From: Chromera velia
Lineage: Eukaryota > Sar > Chromeraceae
Length of the DNA: 64,000 nt
Assembly (NCBI GenBank): GCA_018398765.1
Contig: JAHBMJ010005745.1
Span: 190,568-254,567 of the forward strand
Reading direction: 5' to 3'
The translations under genes were made by a program, and so were the position numbers. The notes under the pieces are model-generated. The model was not told where the DNA came from. It saw nothing but the letters and a program-made list of their open reading frames with translations, and did not search any database. Below are positions 1 to 29,734 of this stretch, piece after piece (within the stretch, counting starts at the first letter, position 1; every line of letters starts with the position of its first letter).

Positions 1-2200
1 TGAAGGTTTTGAGACTGTAGAGGCCTTCAGGCAGGTTTCCTTTCGACGAGGTCTGAGATCCCCTGAAGAGGAGATCCCCTCCCAAAGTTTTGGGGACTAT
101 ATCATCAGGTGGGATCTCTCTCAGGCCCCTTCAAGGTCAACGTTGGGGGGGCAACCACAAAATTTGATCAGTCGAAGTTCGAACTTCGGTCGAGAGGAGT
201 CAGGGACGGTTTCACAAGAGGCGGGGGGTGGAGCAATGCAAAAGACAGTAGGGTCGTTGGAAAGACTTGAAGGGTGTTTGCAGTGTGCCTCTTTTATCCT
301 CCCAACAGACGTGCCCCCCCAGGAGGTTATGCAAACCAACCTGGTGTCTTTGAAACCCTCCATCGTATTCAACTATAAAGTTGAAATGACAAGATTGCAA
401 TCTCATTAAGTCCGACAATAAGTCGTGGCAGTTCGTAGTTCACTCCGAGTCATTTGTATCTTTAAAAAATCAATAAAGATTCTCTAGCTTTATATTTTTT
501 TCAAGTTGTTCCCATATCTCAGATCATCTCTAGTATCTTTAACATTAATCATCTAGTGATCGTCACTATCGTTAGCATTCGTTGCGGTTCAAATATAAGT
601 TCTGACGCTACATAGAACGAATAAAACTTGAACGGTGCGGTCTATTAAAGGCTACGTTTAAGGCGGAATTAATTCAACGATCTTTCATCAAATCTAATAC
701 CAAATATTCTTCTTAAATATATTTTTATGTCAAAAAATGAAATTTGTCTAAAAAATCTATATATATGAATGAATGAATGACTACTAGTGTAACCATCGGA
801 GCCTAGCTCCTGGCAGTCCATGTTCATGTAAGTCTTGTTCAAGATTCTAGCTCTACTTCAAGAGACGGTAGGCTGAAGCAAGACTTCAACGGCGAAGCTG
901 ATTTGGAATCAAAGGAACAACTTGAAGCGAGAAACAACAAGTTAGAGAGTGTTCAGCGAACTGATTCAAGTGAGTAAAAAGAAATACAAAGCTCTCAAAT
1001 AATTTTCATAACGCTTTCGGGGTCTGCCTTCAAGCCATCCCACAACCATTTCCTCGCCTCTTTCTCTCCCGGGTCTGCTCCCTCCACACCCAAATATTAT
1101 ATACCTAAATATAAACAATGAATCCAGCAAACAAATAGCAGGACTCCGACTGCAGGAGCAGTATCAAAAAAAGGGTTTGGAGATAGCAACGCTTAGAGCA
1201 CTGGCAGTATCAGCATACATCAGGAGAGCGAGGGGAATACAGGCGACGGTGAAGATATAGGCCATGTCATTGGTTACATGTAGAGCAGGAGGCGTGGCCG
1301 CAGTACAAGCTCCTGAGGAGGAGGGCAACTGGGCGTGAGAGATTAGTTGATTGACAAAACTGTAGTAAATTTAAGTAGAATTTAAATTTAAAACCTAAAA
1401 AAAAAATTAATATGCCGCATTATATGCATCATCAAACTAATCACTGTGCAGGCATCTTAGCAATGAGTTTTTCTCAAAAGATTTGGAATCACAAATCAAT
1501 TTAAAATTAATATTTAAGAGTGACTGACTCGAAGCATTCTTCTTAGTATTCTTCTGTCACTAGATTCTTCATTGATTCTTCAATCTATATTCTAAGCTGC
1601 TAGTCTAAACTACACTTTAAAATAATTCTACAGCAAAAATTTTGGTTTTTCAGTTGATTGATAGTTTGATAAAATTGTTTCTACTACCACCACTACTACT
1701 ACTACTATACTACTACTACACATACACATACTGTACAAGACAGCCTGTTAAGGCTGTATAATCAAAATTAATTAAATATAATCACTTTTCTCATAAGTTG
1801 ATTGATTATGATTAAATATTTTCATTATTGTTATATTTTAAACGTATGATTCTTGGTTGTCTTTAATGCGTGTTTTGAAGACAATTGTCATTAATTACAA
1901 AGCGATTTTGTCTTGAAGTCATAATTATTGGTCTATACTAGTACCTAGTTTCAGTAGCCGAGAAGGTACCTAGTTTCACTGGTACATACTTTTATATTTA
2001 TATCTTATTTGTGTCTACTCAAACATAGAGTTACTTTATCGAAGCTTCTACATTGCTTTAACTGAGTGTTCCAGCCTTGTTTTCATCATGCACTGAAAAC
2101 AAAGTTTTAGGGTCTATCTCCTTTTAGTTATGCACCCAATATATTTAGTGATTATATCTTGATTATGGGAATTTGAAAGTGATCAATTATGAATAAATAT
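1..2200. other. AT-rich intergenic spacer
   Basis: No coding region can be supported here. The DNA is AT-rich, with poly-A/T runs, short ACT and TGAA microsatellites and no long conserved-looking frame. The short open frames at 120-420 have no recognisable protein features. One dispersed repeat (about 762-830) is listed separately. It resembles the other AT-rich spacers at 28-30 kb, 39.3-40.1 kb and 56.3-58.7 kb, so it is probably non-genic DNA beyond the 3' end of the 3031-3879 gene. Confidence 0.6.
762..830 (-). repeat. Dispersed short repeat with TTCA-type tail, copy 1
   Basis: A (TGAA)n run is followed by GACTA and then by the core AGCTCCTGGCAGTCCATGT. The same arrangement recurs at 29735-29815. 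Read on the minus strand, the unit ends in a (TTCA)n tail, like the simple-repeat 3' tails of some retroelements, so I give it minus orientation. Both copies are too short and too degraded to classify. Confidence 0.55.
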
Positions 2201-2232
2201 ATTTTTTGATTATAGTATCATTATACAGCTTT

Positions 2233-2450
2233 GCACACACACACACACACACACACTAACACATACAGACACAGAGACAGAGAGAGAGAGAGAGAGAGAG
2301 AGGGAGGGAGGGAGGGAGGGAGGGAGGGAGAAAGAGAGAGAGAAAGAGAAAGAGAAAGAGAGAAAGAGCACGAGATAGAGGAGGGGGGAAGGGAGAGGAG
2401 TGGAAGACAGGGACACACACACACACACACACACGCTCAGGGAGAGAAAG
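2233..2450. repeat. Compound (CA)n / (GA)n / (GGGA)n microsatellite
   Basis: A CA run, then GA and GGGA runs, then a second CA run. All long open frames through here are low-complexity translations of this repeat and are not genes. It lies between genes, about 0.6 kb downstream of the 3' end of the minus-strand 3031-3879 gene. Confidence 0.9.
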
Positions 2451-3030
2451 AGAGAGACATGTATATAATTAGTATGTCTGCATTTCCATACATACAGAGA
2501 GACAGACAGACGGGCAGACAAAGAGAGAGAAACCAAATTTTCGGCTTTGATTTCGACAGCAAGCCTTGCCGCGACTGCCAAGGAGAGGCCGTGCGCGTTT
2601 CTGGTAAATGAGGGGAGAGGGAGCGATTCAACAGGCAAATCTAGACGAAAGACGATCCAGTCCAAGAACTGACGAGAATGAATAACAAAACTTAAATGCA
2701 CCCGAACGGGCAGGCGTCTTGACTTATTCAGCTGATCTCTGTTCTTCCAGCCTGCTCGAGGCAGGCTCAGCAAGCAAAACTTTCAAAAGAGGTTCAATGG
2801 AAGTCGAGTCTTGATGAATGTAGTTTGACCAAATCAGTTGAACTTCTTTCAGCCATTCCCAAAGCGTTGCTGTCACTGCTGAAAAATTTTGACTATCACA
2901 TTTTCGTCAATTCACTTCGGCTCCGAATTCATTGGATTAAGGAGGCGAGCAAGGAACGTTGATGTGGGCGGGGAATGAAGGTTGGTTCATCACCATGGAG
3001 CTTGAATCGTCAATTCACGATCTAGGACTG

Positions 3031-3879
3031 TCAGGCGTTGTCAAGAAGGGGGGCCGTGTTCACCGACATGCGCCGACGATACCAAACTGCGGCACCACTC
3101 ACACCCGCAACCACAACAATAACGGCAATCCCGATGAGGAGGCCGGAACCCATGCCCTTCTTTTTCGGCCCCGCAGGGTCACTGCTCGGCCCATTGGCGT
3201 CAGTGCCCTCACTCTTCTGCGTCGCAGGATCTGCAGACGTGTCTTTTGGACCGTCTCTCGCAGGATCTGCGGCTGTATCTGTACTCGTGTCCTTTCCTGC
3301 TGTGTCTTGCTCCTGGGTAGGATCTGTGGGCGTATCTGAATCCTTATCTTTTTCTGTTTCTTCCTTGGGGGGGTCACAAAAGCTGCTTCTCGTCTCCATA
3401 GTGCAAAAGGCCATCATCTGACTCTTATCTTCGAACTTGCACAGCATTGTGGGTCTGACGGTTCCGTCCTCTGCGACATCGATTGTGAAAAAGGTCATGT
3501 CGAATTCGTCGCGAATCTTGATGCAGCGCCAACTGTCCTCATCCTTATCACCCACCCACTCCTGTACAATTGACAACATTTTGCCTTTCTTATACAGATG
3601 GTCAGGCTTCCAGGATGTCTTGAAATCGATATCGGGGTCTGTGGAGACCATCTGGATCTGTGTGGGCAGACCTTTACCTTCGGACATGCCAATTCGGAGG
3701 GCGTTCTCGAAGGGCGTCCATGTTTCAGGGTGTTTGTTGTCAGATACCTTGAATTTCTTGCACCCCGATAGATCAAAGGTCCTCCGACCTTCTCCATCAC
3801 AGAAATACTTTTCTTGGGCTTCCGTCAGCACCAGACACGCCACAGCTATCAAAGTGACAAACGAAGCGCTTGTGGTCAT
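3031..3879 (-). CDS. Secreted type I membrane protein, unknown family
   Basis: A single uninterrupted 282-codon frame, unlike its intron-rich neighbours. Residues 1-22 look like a signal peptide (hydrophobic core, then EAQ). The ectodomain (about 23-170) has six cysteines (YFCDG, SGCKK, WRCIK, MLCKF, AFCTM, SFCDP) and alternating hydrophobic/charged stretches typical of a small beta-rich domain. Residues 170-240 are a Thr/Asp/Pro/Ser-rich linker, probably an O-glycosylated stalk. One membrane segment follows (about GLLIGIAVIVVVAGVSGAAV), with a WYRRR stop-transfer and a 12-residue cytoplasmic tail. The topology is clear but I do not recognise the family. A surface adhesin or receptor is possible, but this is inference from layout only. 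Upstream DNA (3900-4270) carries several TGCATGC motifs. Confidence 0.75.
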   Translation of the reverse strand: MTTSASFVTLIAVACLVLTEAQEKYFCDGEGRRTFDLSGCKKFKVSDNKHPETWTPFENALRIGMSEGKGLPTQIQMVSTDPDIDFKTSWKPDHLYKKGKMLSIVQEWVGDKDEDSWRCIKIRDEFDMTFFTIDVAEDGTVRPTMLCKFEDKSQMMAFCTMETRSSFCDPPKEETEKDKDSDTPTDPTQEQDTAGKDTSTDTAADPARDGPKDTSADPATQKSEGTDANGPSSDPAGPKKKGMGSGLLIGIAVIVVVAGVSGAAVWYRRRMSVNTAPLLDNA

Positions 3880-4340
3880 TGGGTAACAGGAGTGTGGCTT
3901 AGACTGTCAGGTGAGTTGACACGAAAACTGAAAGCGCAAATACGCCTCTTCCCTATCTGTGTGCACTTTACGCTGTATTGAAGGTCCAGGCTTCAAGTGT
4001 CTGTGTACATCTCCTGGCCGGCTGCTGCAGCAGTGCACGTTACACGTACTGACGACGCAACGTATAATACCGATCGATGTCTGCATGCACGAAGGTCAGA
4101 AGACCTCAAGAAAAGCCGGTCTGCATGCATGCGTGCATGGAGCCGGTTGCATGCATGGGGACAAACGACGCAAGTACGGCCGCCCGCTGCGCGCAGTCGG
4201 GCCCCGATCCGCGCGGTCCTTCGATCTCGGAAGCGCGCCGCATTCTCTAGCATTTGCTGGGATTAGCTCGGATCTAGATCGATATTTAGATGAGTCACTA
4301 CGCCATACTAAGTGCGTCCGATCGGACATTGCCTACACAT
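3880..4340. promoter_or_regulatory. Putative promoter region of the type I membrane protein gene
   Basis: The sequence 5' of the minus-strand start at 3879 is GC-rich and holds a cluster of TGCATGC/GCATGCA palindromes (about 4083-4160). TGCATGC-type sites are bound by ApiAP2 factors in apicomplexans. The motif is also common elsewhere in this window, including inside introns, so the regulatory reading is inference. Confidence 0.35.
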
Positions 4341-4344
4341 ACAG

Positions 4345-4450
4345 GGCGATTTCTGGTAGAACGGCGACAGTGATCGATATAGATCGATATTGATCGACCG
4401 TGCTCTATTAGGGTACCAATAGGTACCAATTAAATCACTATCACTATTAA
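4345..4450 (+). repeat. Possible degraded LINE 3'-tail fragment
   Basis: The string ACGGCGACAGTG is followed, after about 26 inserted bases, by TGCTCTATTAGGGTACCAA and then AAATCACTATCACTATTAA. The order matches the 3' end of the retroelement at 39151-39288 (ACGGCGACAGTG, CTCTAGGGCACCA, then an ATCACT repeat tail). Coverage is short and interrupted. Confidence 0.45.
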
Positions 4451-4748
4451 TGATTTTTTTCTTCCACCATTTGAAAACCTGGTCCGTTTCCTCTACAATT
4501 TTAAATAAATTATCTACCATTCTAAGTTTTAATCCTAATAAATTCTCAAATTATCGTACTAAACTGCGTTCTGAGAGACAAACTTTGAAAATTAAGCTTA
4601 TTATTTTATTCAAAAAAAATGTCTATACATTTTTGTATCACTGACAGTTATTTGAATACATCACCAAGTATTGGCAAAGACAAATGAAGAGTGAGTGTTG
4701 AAGAATGATCGCAATCACCAAGGAACCGGCCGAATGAAGTGTGGGTGT

Positions 4749-22837
<18,089 letters not shown>

Positions 22838-23414
22838 CGGCAGGCAAAATGTTGGAGACAGAGAGGAAAAAAATCAGAAAAAGAAGAAGAGCAAGACTTG
22901 GGCGATCAACCGCCTACGTAGCCGTCACGGCATCAATCAGACACAGATAACAGGCCAGCGAGAATATCAGCTCCCACTGCCGGACAGATGGACAGAGGCT
23001 CCAGACAGACAATTAAACAGACAGACGGCTCTGTTGTCCGATCGAGTCGCAGTCAAAAGACTCGATCGCGTCGCGATTTCACAGAACCGCCTGCAGAGAT
23101 CACTCCGAGACGTTCGCTTTCTGACTCCGACTGTTCTTCAGGTGAATCTCACGAAGAAACTGCTAGAGAGGGTTTATCAGAATGCATCATGCTCTGTCTT
23201 TTTGTCACACAAGTATCGAAGCCGCGACTTGGTGATGTGAGGTGACACTTTTGTCTGTGGCGGCGGCGCCATGGCGGCGCCTAAATATTTGAGCCATGCA
23301 TGCGCATGCATGTGCCAGGCGCGCCGCGCGGCATGCCATGGCTCTGCCCAACACAGAAAGACTGACCCTGTCGACGTCTTCGACTATTCTTCGACTTCTA
23401 ACAGAATCTAACAG
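22838..23414. promoter_or_regulatory. Divergent promoter spacer between MORC and the four-TM gene
   Basis: The region between the two putative starts is GC-rich and ends in a palindrome cluster at about 23260-23345: GGCGCCATGGCGGCGCC, then the perfect 18-base palindrome CATGCATGCGCATGCATG (23295-23312), then GGCGCGCCGCGCGG. GCATGC cores are ApiAP2-type sites in related parasites. A basic, Arg/Ser-rich open frame at 22988-23245 lies here but has no supporting features. Confidence 0.45.
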
Positions 23415-24714
23415 ATGCTGAGCATTTCCGTCAGTGACATTGCACGTTCGTCGATGATTGCAGAGGCTCCATGGTTTCGGTTTCCAGCTTCTCTCGCGCA
23501 GCGTGACCGTGTTGCCTTAGAATTTGAGGTGGCACATAGCAGAAATCGGAGACAGGACAAAGCAGTAGGGCAAGATGATTCCAATGGGGGGAGGGGGGGG
23601 GATGGGAATGGGCAGTCTTGCTGTCACTCCCTCACAAACTGCACAGGTCAGCCAGTCTGTTGGTCAGTTCGCTGCTGGGGCTGTATCACTTCATTAGCTC
23701 GGTACGTTTGAACTGCACGAATTCGGAGGCGAGATATGACTCTGTTCTATGTGGATGCTGCCTTGTTTGCAGACGTTCGCAAGGTGGTTGATGATCTTTC
23801 TCGGTGCAAGCTTCTGTTATGCAATAGCTCTATGTGTAGTCAGCTTCGCCAAGTTCTGGTTGTGGTCAGTACTCTCTCTCTGGAGTCACAACTTCTCTCT
23901 TTCAGTCTCTCTCTTCATTCTCCCGTCTCTTTTCGTCCTGTTGTTTTCCTCCTCCGCGTTCCAGATCCGAGTTGCTTTTCACGTTGCGATTCCTTGAAAT
24001 TAGAACACGCATGTGTCCTCTCGCTTCGATTGCTTTGTCTGTGCAGGGCTCTGCTTCAAATTATCGCAGGACTATTTGCTTGGTGTGCAATCAGAGGTAA
24101 GTAGGTCAGGCAGGTTTATTCAAGCAGTCAGTCTGGTTCCGCTTTTCGGCAGGACAAACAGGCGCGGTCTGGAAAGACGCAAAAGCATCGTCCACACTGG
24201 TTCGCTAGACTGGGATGCAAGACCTGCCTCTTCTCTCTATCTCTCTGTCTCTCTCTCCCCCTCTCCCTCTCTTCGTCCCTGCTTGCCTCTCTATCTCAGC
24301 ATTCCCGTCTGACGCAGACAGAACACGAGACGAAATTCTTCAAGAAGTCAAGGAAAACAAAAAGAACCGTTTGGTCTGTCTTTTCACCGATCACTGCCGC
24401 TCCCTCTCAGCCCTGCACCCAATGTAGCATTCTTGCGAGCATGAGCACAAGGATTCATATAGTGGATACACAACATACATACATACATACATACATACAT
24501 ACGGGTATTTGAATGAATGTGTGCATACACAACATACATACATACGGATATTTGAATGTGTGCATACACAACATACATACGGATATTTGAATGAAAGTGT
24601 GCAGACCCTCAGGCCTATAAGCCAATGATGCTGGTGAGTCTGGCTTTCAGCCCTGCACAGTCAAGCCGGGGTCAAAAGAGAAGAAGGCTTTTCTCTCCTC
24701 TCTCTGTCTCTCTG

Positions 24715-24766
<52 letters not shown>

Positions 24767-27187
24767 TTCTTTCTTTTCTTTTCTTTTCTTTTCTTTTCTT
24801 TCTTTTCTTTTCTTTTCTTTCTTTTCTTTCTTTTCTTCCTTTCTTCCTTTCTTTCTTTCTTTCTTTCTTGCTTGCTTGCTTGCTTGGTTGCTTGCCTGCC
24901 TGCTTGCTTGCTTGCTTGCTTGCTTTCTTCCTTCCTTTCTTTCTTTCTTTCTTTCCTTCTTTCTTTCTTTCTTTCTTTCTTTGCTTGCTTGCTTGCTTAC
25001 TTGCTTGCTTTCTTGCTTTCTTTCTTCCTTGCTTTCTGTCTTTCTTTCTTTCTTTCTTGCTTGCTTGCTTTCTTTCTTTCTTTCTTTCTTTCTTGCTTGC
25101 TTGCTTTCTTGCTTGCTTTCTTTCTTTCTTTCTTGCTTGCTTGCTTGCTTTCGCTCTTTCTTTCTTTCTCTTTCTCCTTCCTTCCCCACTTTCTTCCTTC
25201 CTTTCATTCATTCATTCCTTTCTTCTGTTCTGTCTTTCTTCCTTCCTCCCTTTCGTCCTTTCTTCGTTCCTTCCTTTTGTTCTTTCTGGCTTCTTTTCGT
25301 CCCTTTGCTTGCGCCCTTCGTCCGAAGAGTGCTGACAGGACGACGGAGGCTGTGGTCCCTCTTTGTCTGACTTACTCACTTTTGCGGATGTGCTCTGTCT
25401 GTGTTGATGTCGCCCTCCATCAATCACAGTTTTGGATCACCACTGATTCGCTCTGCCTCTCGCCCCTTGGTGTTTGTATGGATTCAATTTCATACAGAAT
25501 TTTGTACGGAGCCCTCCCTGAAAATGAATCGATACGTGATTCGCTCTGCCTCTCGCCCCTTCCCTTGGTGTTTGTATACCTTCATTTTCATACAGAATTT
25601 TGTACGGAGCCCTCCCTGAAAATGAATCCATACGTGATTCGCTCTGCCTCTCGCCCCTTCCCTTGGTGTTTGTATACCTTCATTTTCATACAGAATTTTG
25701 TATGGAGCCCTCCCTGAAAATGAATCCATACGTGATTCGCTCTGCCTCTCGCCCCTTGGTGTTTGTATGGATTCATTTTCATACAGAATTTTGTATGGAG
25801 CCCCCCCTGAAGATGAATCCATACGTGATTCGCTCTGCCTCTCGCCCCTTGGTGTTTGTATGGATTAATTTTCATACAGAATTTTGTACGGAGCCCTCCC
25901 TGAAAATGAATCCATACGTGATTCGCTCTGCCTCTCGCCCCTTCCCTTGGTGTTGCAGAACATGTCATCCCTGCTCTCAACGTTCAACTCCGCCTTCTTG
26001 GCGATCTACGTTTGCATCGCGTGCGTCAGTTTGTGAGTAAGTGAAGCAGTCAGTCGGCGAGAAATCAGCCGCCCAAGATCGCTTGACCTCTGCAAAAGAA
26101 AAGAAACAGAAGAGATGCAGGCACAGCAAGCGGGGCGCTTTATGCAAGAAGCGACTTCAGTCTTCTCTTTTTGTCGCCTTCCTCCCATCCTTGGCTCGAG
26201 TTCGCGGGCGTGTCGTGCCACCGATCTTGAGACCTGCTCTCTTTCCGTTTTTTGCGCCCGACCAGTGAAAGACATACACAGAGAGAGGGCGAGAGAAACG
26301 AAGAAAGTGCACATGCTAACAGGGATTTTTCTGCGACTTGCTCTTTTTTCTCTTTTGCATTTTTCTTTAAAAGTCAAAACGCATGAAACTTTGTCAAGTG
26401 AAAAAGGCTTTTTAATGAAAGGTGACCCTCTTTCCCACTGTTTCGTTTGTCTCGTTGCCTCTCCCCTATGCAGAGTGTACATTTTAACTCCGTGGGGGTG
26501 GAGAGAGCAGGAGAAGGCGATCCAGCAGTTGATTGATCGTGGAGCGACTGGAATAAAGATGCCGAGCTATGGGAGCGCTCTGTTTGTAACAATTGTGATG
26601 GGAACAGCGCTGCCTGTGATCGTCACCTGTATCGTTCTAAGTTGGAAACTCTTTAAGGTCAGTTGTCCGTCGAGCCTCTTTAGCGTCTACCGACACTCAC
26701 AGATAGTGCGGGAAGGGGTGGAGGTGGCTGAGTCTTTTTTCTTTTTTGTGCGCACTGTTTCTCGAAGCCTTTTTTTGTGTGTTTCTTGCGACTTCTTTGT
26801 TCTTCTCCAGAACGTATGCGCGAGTCAGCAAACGCGCAAACACTTCACTCGCGATTTTTAAACACATGTATTGCATGCTACATGAGTGTACAAAGAGAAT
26901 TGCAAATCTGTCGATGTATTGCAGGAATGCTTATTCTGTTCTCCAGCACAGGAAATGGGTGAGCCTTTCCATCCCTGAAGTCTTCGTTGTTTTGAATCTT
27001 ACTTACCAGTCCGTTTGCCCGTGCTTTTTGGTCCATGCATCTCTTCTGATGACGCAAGCTCTCTCTCTCTGTCTGTTCAGTCAGTTGCTGAACTCGGCAT
27101 TCGGCATTCGGTCAGAGAGCTCACTAGCTGAATTTTGGCTGACAGCCTCGCCTCACTCTTCTTGTGTGTGCTTCCATGTATGCGTGT

Positions 27188-27222
<35 letters not shown>

Positions 27223-27351
27223 CCGCCCATGCAGACCCTCTGGGACCACAAGGAGGGGGTGGGGGTGGGGGAATGTTCGGTGGACCGGCAGGAGGGGGCG
27301 GACAACAGCAACAAGGGGGGTACGACCAGGAAGGTCTGTCTGTCGGGCAGT

Positions 27352-27401
<50 letters not shown>

Positions 27402-27734
27402 CCTTCTTTCTGTTATCGCTTTTCGTACGATTGGTGGGACTGATGGGATAAGAATCGTGCTCAGAGCACAGAGAGTGGGGTCGGTCTGTTCTCGTGTGTG
27501 TCTCTATCCTGACTCCCAGTTCCTGTGTTTATACCGTCACCTTACTCTTCTTCACTGCTAGACTGTTTGCTCGCTCTCCCGCCAGCGCATCGATGCATTC
27601 ACTAACTTTCCTTGTGTTTCGATTGCTGGTTCGTTCGTGCAGCTGGAGGACCCTCAGGAGGTCAACCGTCATCACAAGCGCCTCAGGGCCCCTCTTTCCA
27701 ACCTTTCCAGGGCCAGGGCCACAGACTGGGATAG
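23415..27734 (+). CDS. Multi-pass membrane protein with Gly/Gln-rich tail, unknown family
   Basis: Nine exons, all phases consistent, about 270 residues: 23415-23528, 23773-23864, 24047-24096, 24300-24373, 25959-26032, 26474-26657, 26925-26958, 27235-27333, 27643-27734. Hydrophobic segments are FARWLMIFLGASFCYAIALC, ALLQIIAGLFAWCAI, SAFLAIYVCIACVSLVYIL and LFVTIVMGTALPVIVTCIVL. A charged loop (DADRTRDEILQEVKENKK) sits between the second and third. The tail after KLFKECLFC is nearly all Gly, Gln, Pro and Ser. I do not recognise the family. An alternative terminal exon at 26811-26861 is also in phase and would end the protein earlier without the Gly/Gln tail. The start could also be the in-frame ATG at 23454. 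Divergent from the MORC gene. Confidence 0.65.
24720..25300 (+). repeat. Long (CTTT)n / (CTTG)n intronic microsatellite
   Basis: About 580 bp of pyrimidine-rich repeat in intron 4 of the four-TM gene, pyrimidine on the sense strand. Long open frames on both strands here are artefacts. Confidence 0.95.
25445..25957 (+). repeat. 93/98-bp tandem array with hairpin units ending at a 3' splice site
   Basis: Units start at 25445, 25538, 25636, 25734, 25827 and a partial one at 25920. Unit lengths are 93 or 98 bp, differing by a 5-base insertion after CGCCCCTT. Most units contain an inverted repeat of about 16-17 bases, TATGGATTCATTTTCA with TGAAAATGAATCCATA, about 28 bases apart. The last partial unit runs into TTGGTGTTGCAG, the acceptor of the exon at 25959, where full units instead read TTGGTGTTTGTA. 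Confidence 0.85.
27185..27234 (+). repeat. (GT)n tract next to a 3' splice site
   Basis: A GT run on the sense strand ends a few bases before the CCCATGCAG acceptor of the 27235 exon of the four-TM gene. It is one of several GT tracts in this window that sit directly before acceptors. Confidence 0.85.
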
Positions 27735-29234
27735 TCCATTGATTGACTGATGATTTTGTGAATACGTTAATTGGAGAGGGGAGATGGGGTAGGGACACAG
27801 GGAGAGAGGGAGAAAAGGGCGGGTGGGGGTTTGTTTCTGACTTCCTTCTCGCCAAGTTTCAGTGCAGAGAGGGGAAGCGAATGAATCGTTGTTACTTTTC
27901 TTTTTCCTTTATGGTTGACACTGCATCGCTGGAAGGACAGGACTCTACTAGCGATCGACCTGCTTGACCTGTGCCATGGCACGACAGAGAATGGAGCTTG
28001 AGGCATGCAATCACACATGCAGCCGTCCAGTCGTGTTGTACGTTGACGTCTGACCGAAATGGAAGACTAGCTATAGAAGAGGCATGAAGAGATGGAAAAC
28101 GCAAAATGATTTACCGATAAGTGAAGAAAACAACGATAGCTATATCTAGTAGCTATATAGATGTTAAGACGTGTTCTAGGGTTGGGCACTGAAGTTTTTT
28201 TAATACTATAGTTGTCATATCGATTATCCCGCAGCCGGCGCACGTCTGCTCGGCCCGGGTCCGGCGCCTTTACGGGCCGCGATGCATGTGAATGTATGGA
28301 TAACGAATTCTATGAAAGCATGCCAATCTCTCACCGATTGGCCTGCTCCGATGGTTAAAACCGTTGAAGGGAGATCGTTCCTTGCTTTTCCTGTGTGACA
28401 GACTTTCTGTATAGAATCTTATGCCCTCAATTCATCACTTATTCTACAATAGTTTGCCTAAAAAACTTTAAACTTTAACTTTAAAACTTTTAAAGTAAAC
28501 ATGCAACTAGACATGCAAAAGTTTATCTAGAAGACGTTACTAGAGTGTTGTGTACAACTAGGTAGCTGCTGGTGAGTGTGGGCTAGCGTCCAACATACTA
28601 TAACTAACTAACTAACTAACTAACTTATATTATTTTTGCTAACCTTTCCGTCGCCAATGATTATTGCTGATGTAGTCCTGTAGACATGAATTTAAACCCT
28701 AGTTTAAACCTGAATCGACTGAACTCCTGCTACATCCGATTGGCATGCAGGCTTCCTCATCCCCCCCCCCCATGAATGTGTGCTCTGGGTTGTCCTCAAA
28801 GCCTTGCTAGTGGCTTGGGATGTGGCGTTACTAAATCTAGGATTTAACCCTTAATCATTAATCTAGCTTAATCATCATTATCATCATCACCTTCTATAGA
28901 TGTATGCTAGTTATAATCAGTTTATGAATACACTGGAACTATAGTGTGTCACAATGAGAATTTCCAGAACCTTTTGTGTCACAATGATTTGTGATACAAT
29001 AATTGTGATTTTAAGAACTTTTGACTGATTCAATTAATTAAATCACACATATGTATAAAAAAAATAGTTGTAAATCACGTGTTTGCTGTGTTTGGCGCGG
29101 CTTGGCACGCGGCGGAGGGCAGCGTTACAGCCGTACAGACTGGCTCCGTATGGCTTCCGCACGTGAGCGCGTACGCGTGCAGACGCGTGCAGGTCTTGCA
29201 TAACCCCGTGAAGGAGACGGCTGCGATTGATTCA

Positions 29235-29525
29235 TTGATTGATTCATTGCTTGATTGATTGATTGATTGATTGAATGAATGAATAAATGAATGAATGAAT
29301 GACCAATTAAGTCAATAAATGAGTAAGAGAGTGAGTAAGTGAGTGAGTGAGTGAGGTGAGTGGGGTAAGTGGGTGAGTGAGTGAGTGGATGAGTGAGTGA
29401 GTGAGTGAGTGAGTGAGTGAGTGAGTGAGTTTAGGAGTAACTGAGATGACTAAGTGAGTGGGTAAGTGAGGTGACTGAGTGAGTGAGTGAGTAAGTGAGG
29501 TGAGTAGGGTGTGAGTAGGGTGAGT
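29235..29525. repeat. (GATT)n / (GAGT)n microsatellite
   Basis: Tetranucleotide repeats GATT, GAAT and GAGT run for about 290 bp in the AT-rich spacer. Confidence 0.9.
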
Positions 29526-29734
29526 GACTGACAACTCTGAAGACTTCAAGTCACTTTGAAAGTCTAGGATCACTTCAATTTTTTTCTGACAATTTCATCA
29601 CACCTAAGTTACTCTAACTATTTGATCATACCTATTGTGACACAATTATTTGTGTCACTGGTACTAGTGTATAAGGTATTGTGTCATAATTTGAATTCAA
29701 TGAATTGTGTCATACTATAGTTTTAGTGTATTTA

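Noticed and set aside
2210-2773. Long Ser/Leu- and Arg/Glu-rich open frames on both strands
   Set aside because: They translate CA, GA and GGGA microsatellites; there is no complex sequence beyond the repeat.
22988-23245. Arg/Ser-rich open frame in the MORC divergent spacer
   Set aside because: No domain, overlaps frames on the same strand, and lies in a likely promoter region.
24625-25335. Leu/Phe/Ser or Lys/Glu frames over 180 codons
   Set aside because: Translation of the (CTTT)n/(CTTG)n intronic repeat.
26811-26861. Terminal exon NVCASQQTRKHFTRDF for the four-TM gene
   Set aside because: It is in phase, but the chain to 26925, 27235 and 27643 is also fully in phase and gives three more well-formed junctions; kept only as a possible alternative end.
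29307-29573. Thr/His/Ser-rich minus-strand frame
   Set aside because: Translation of the (GAGT)n microsatellite.
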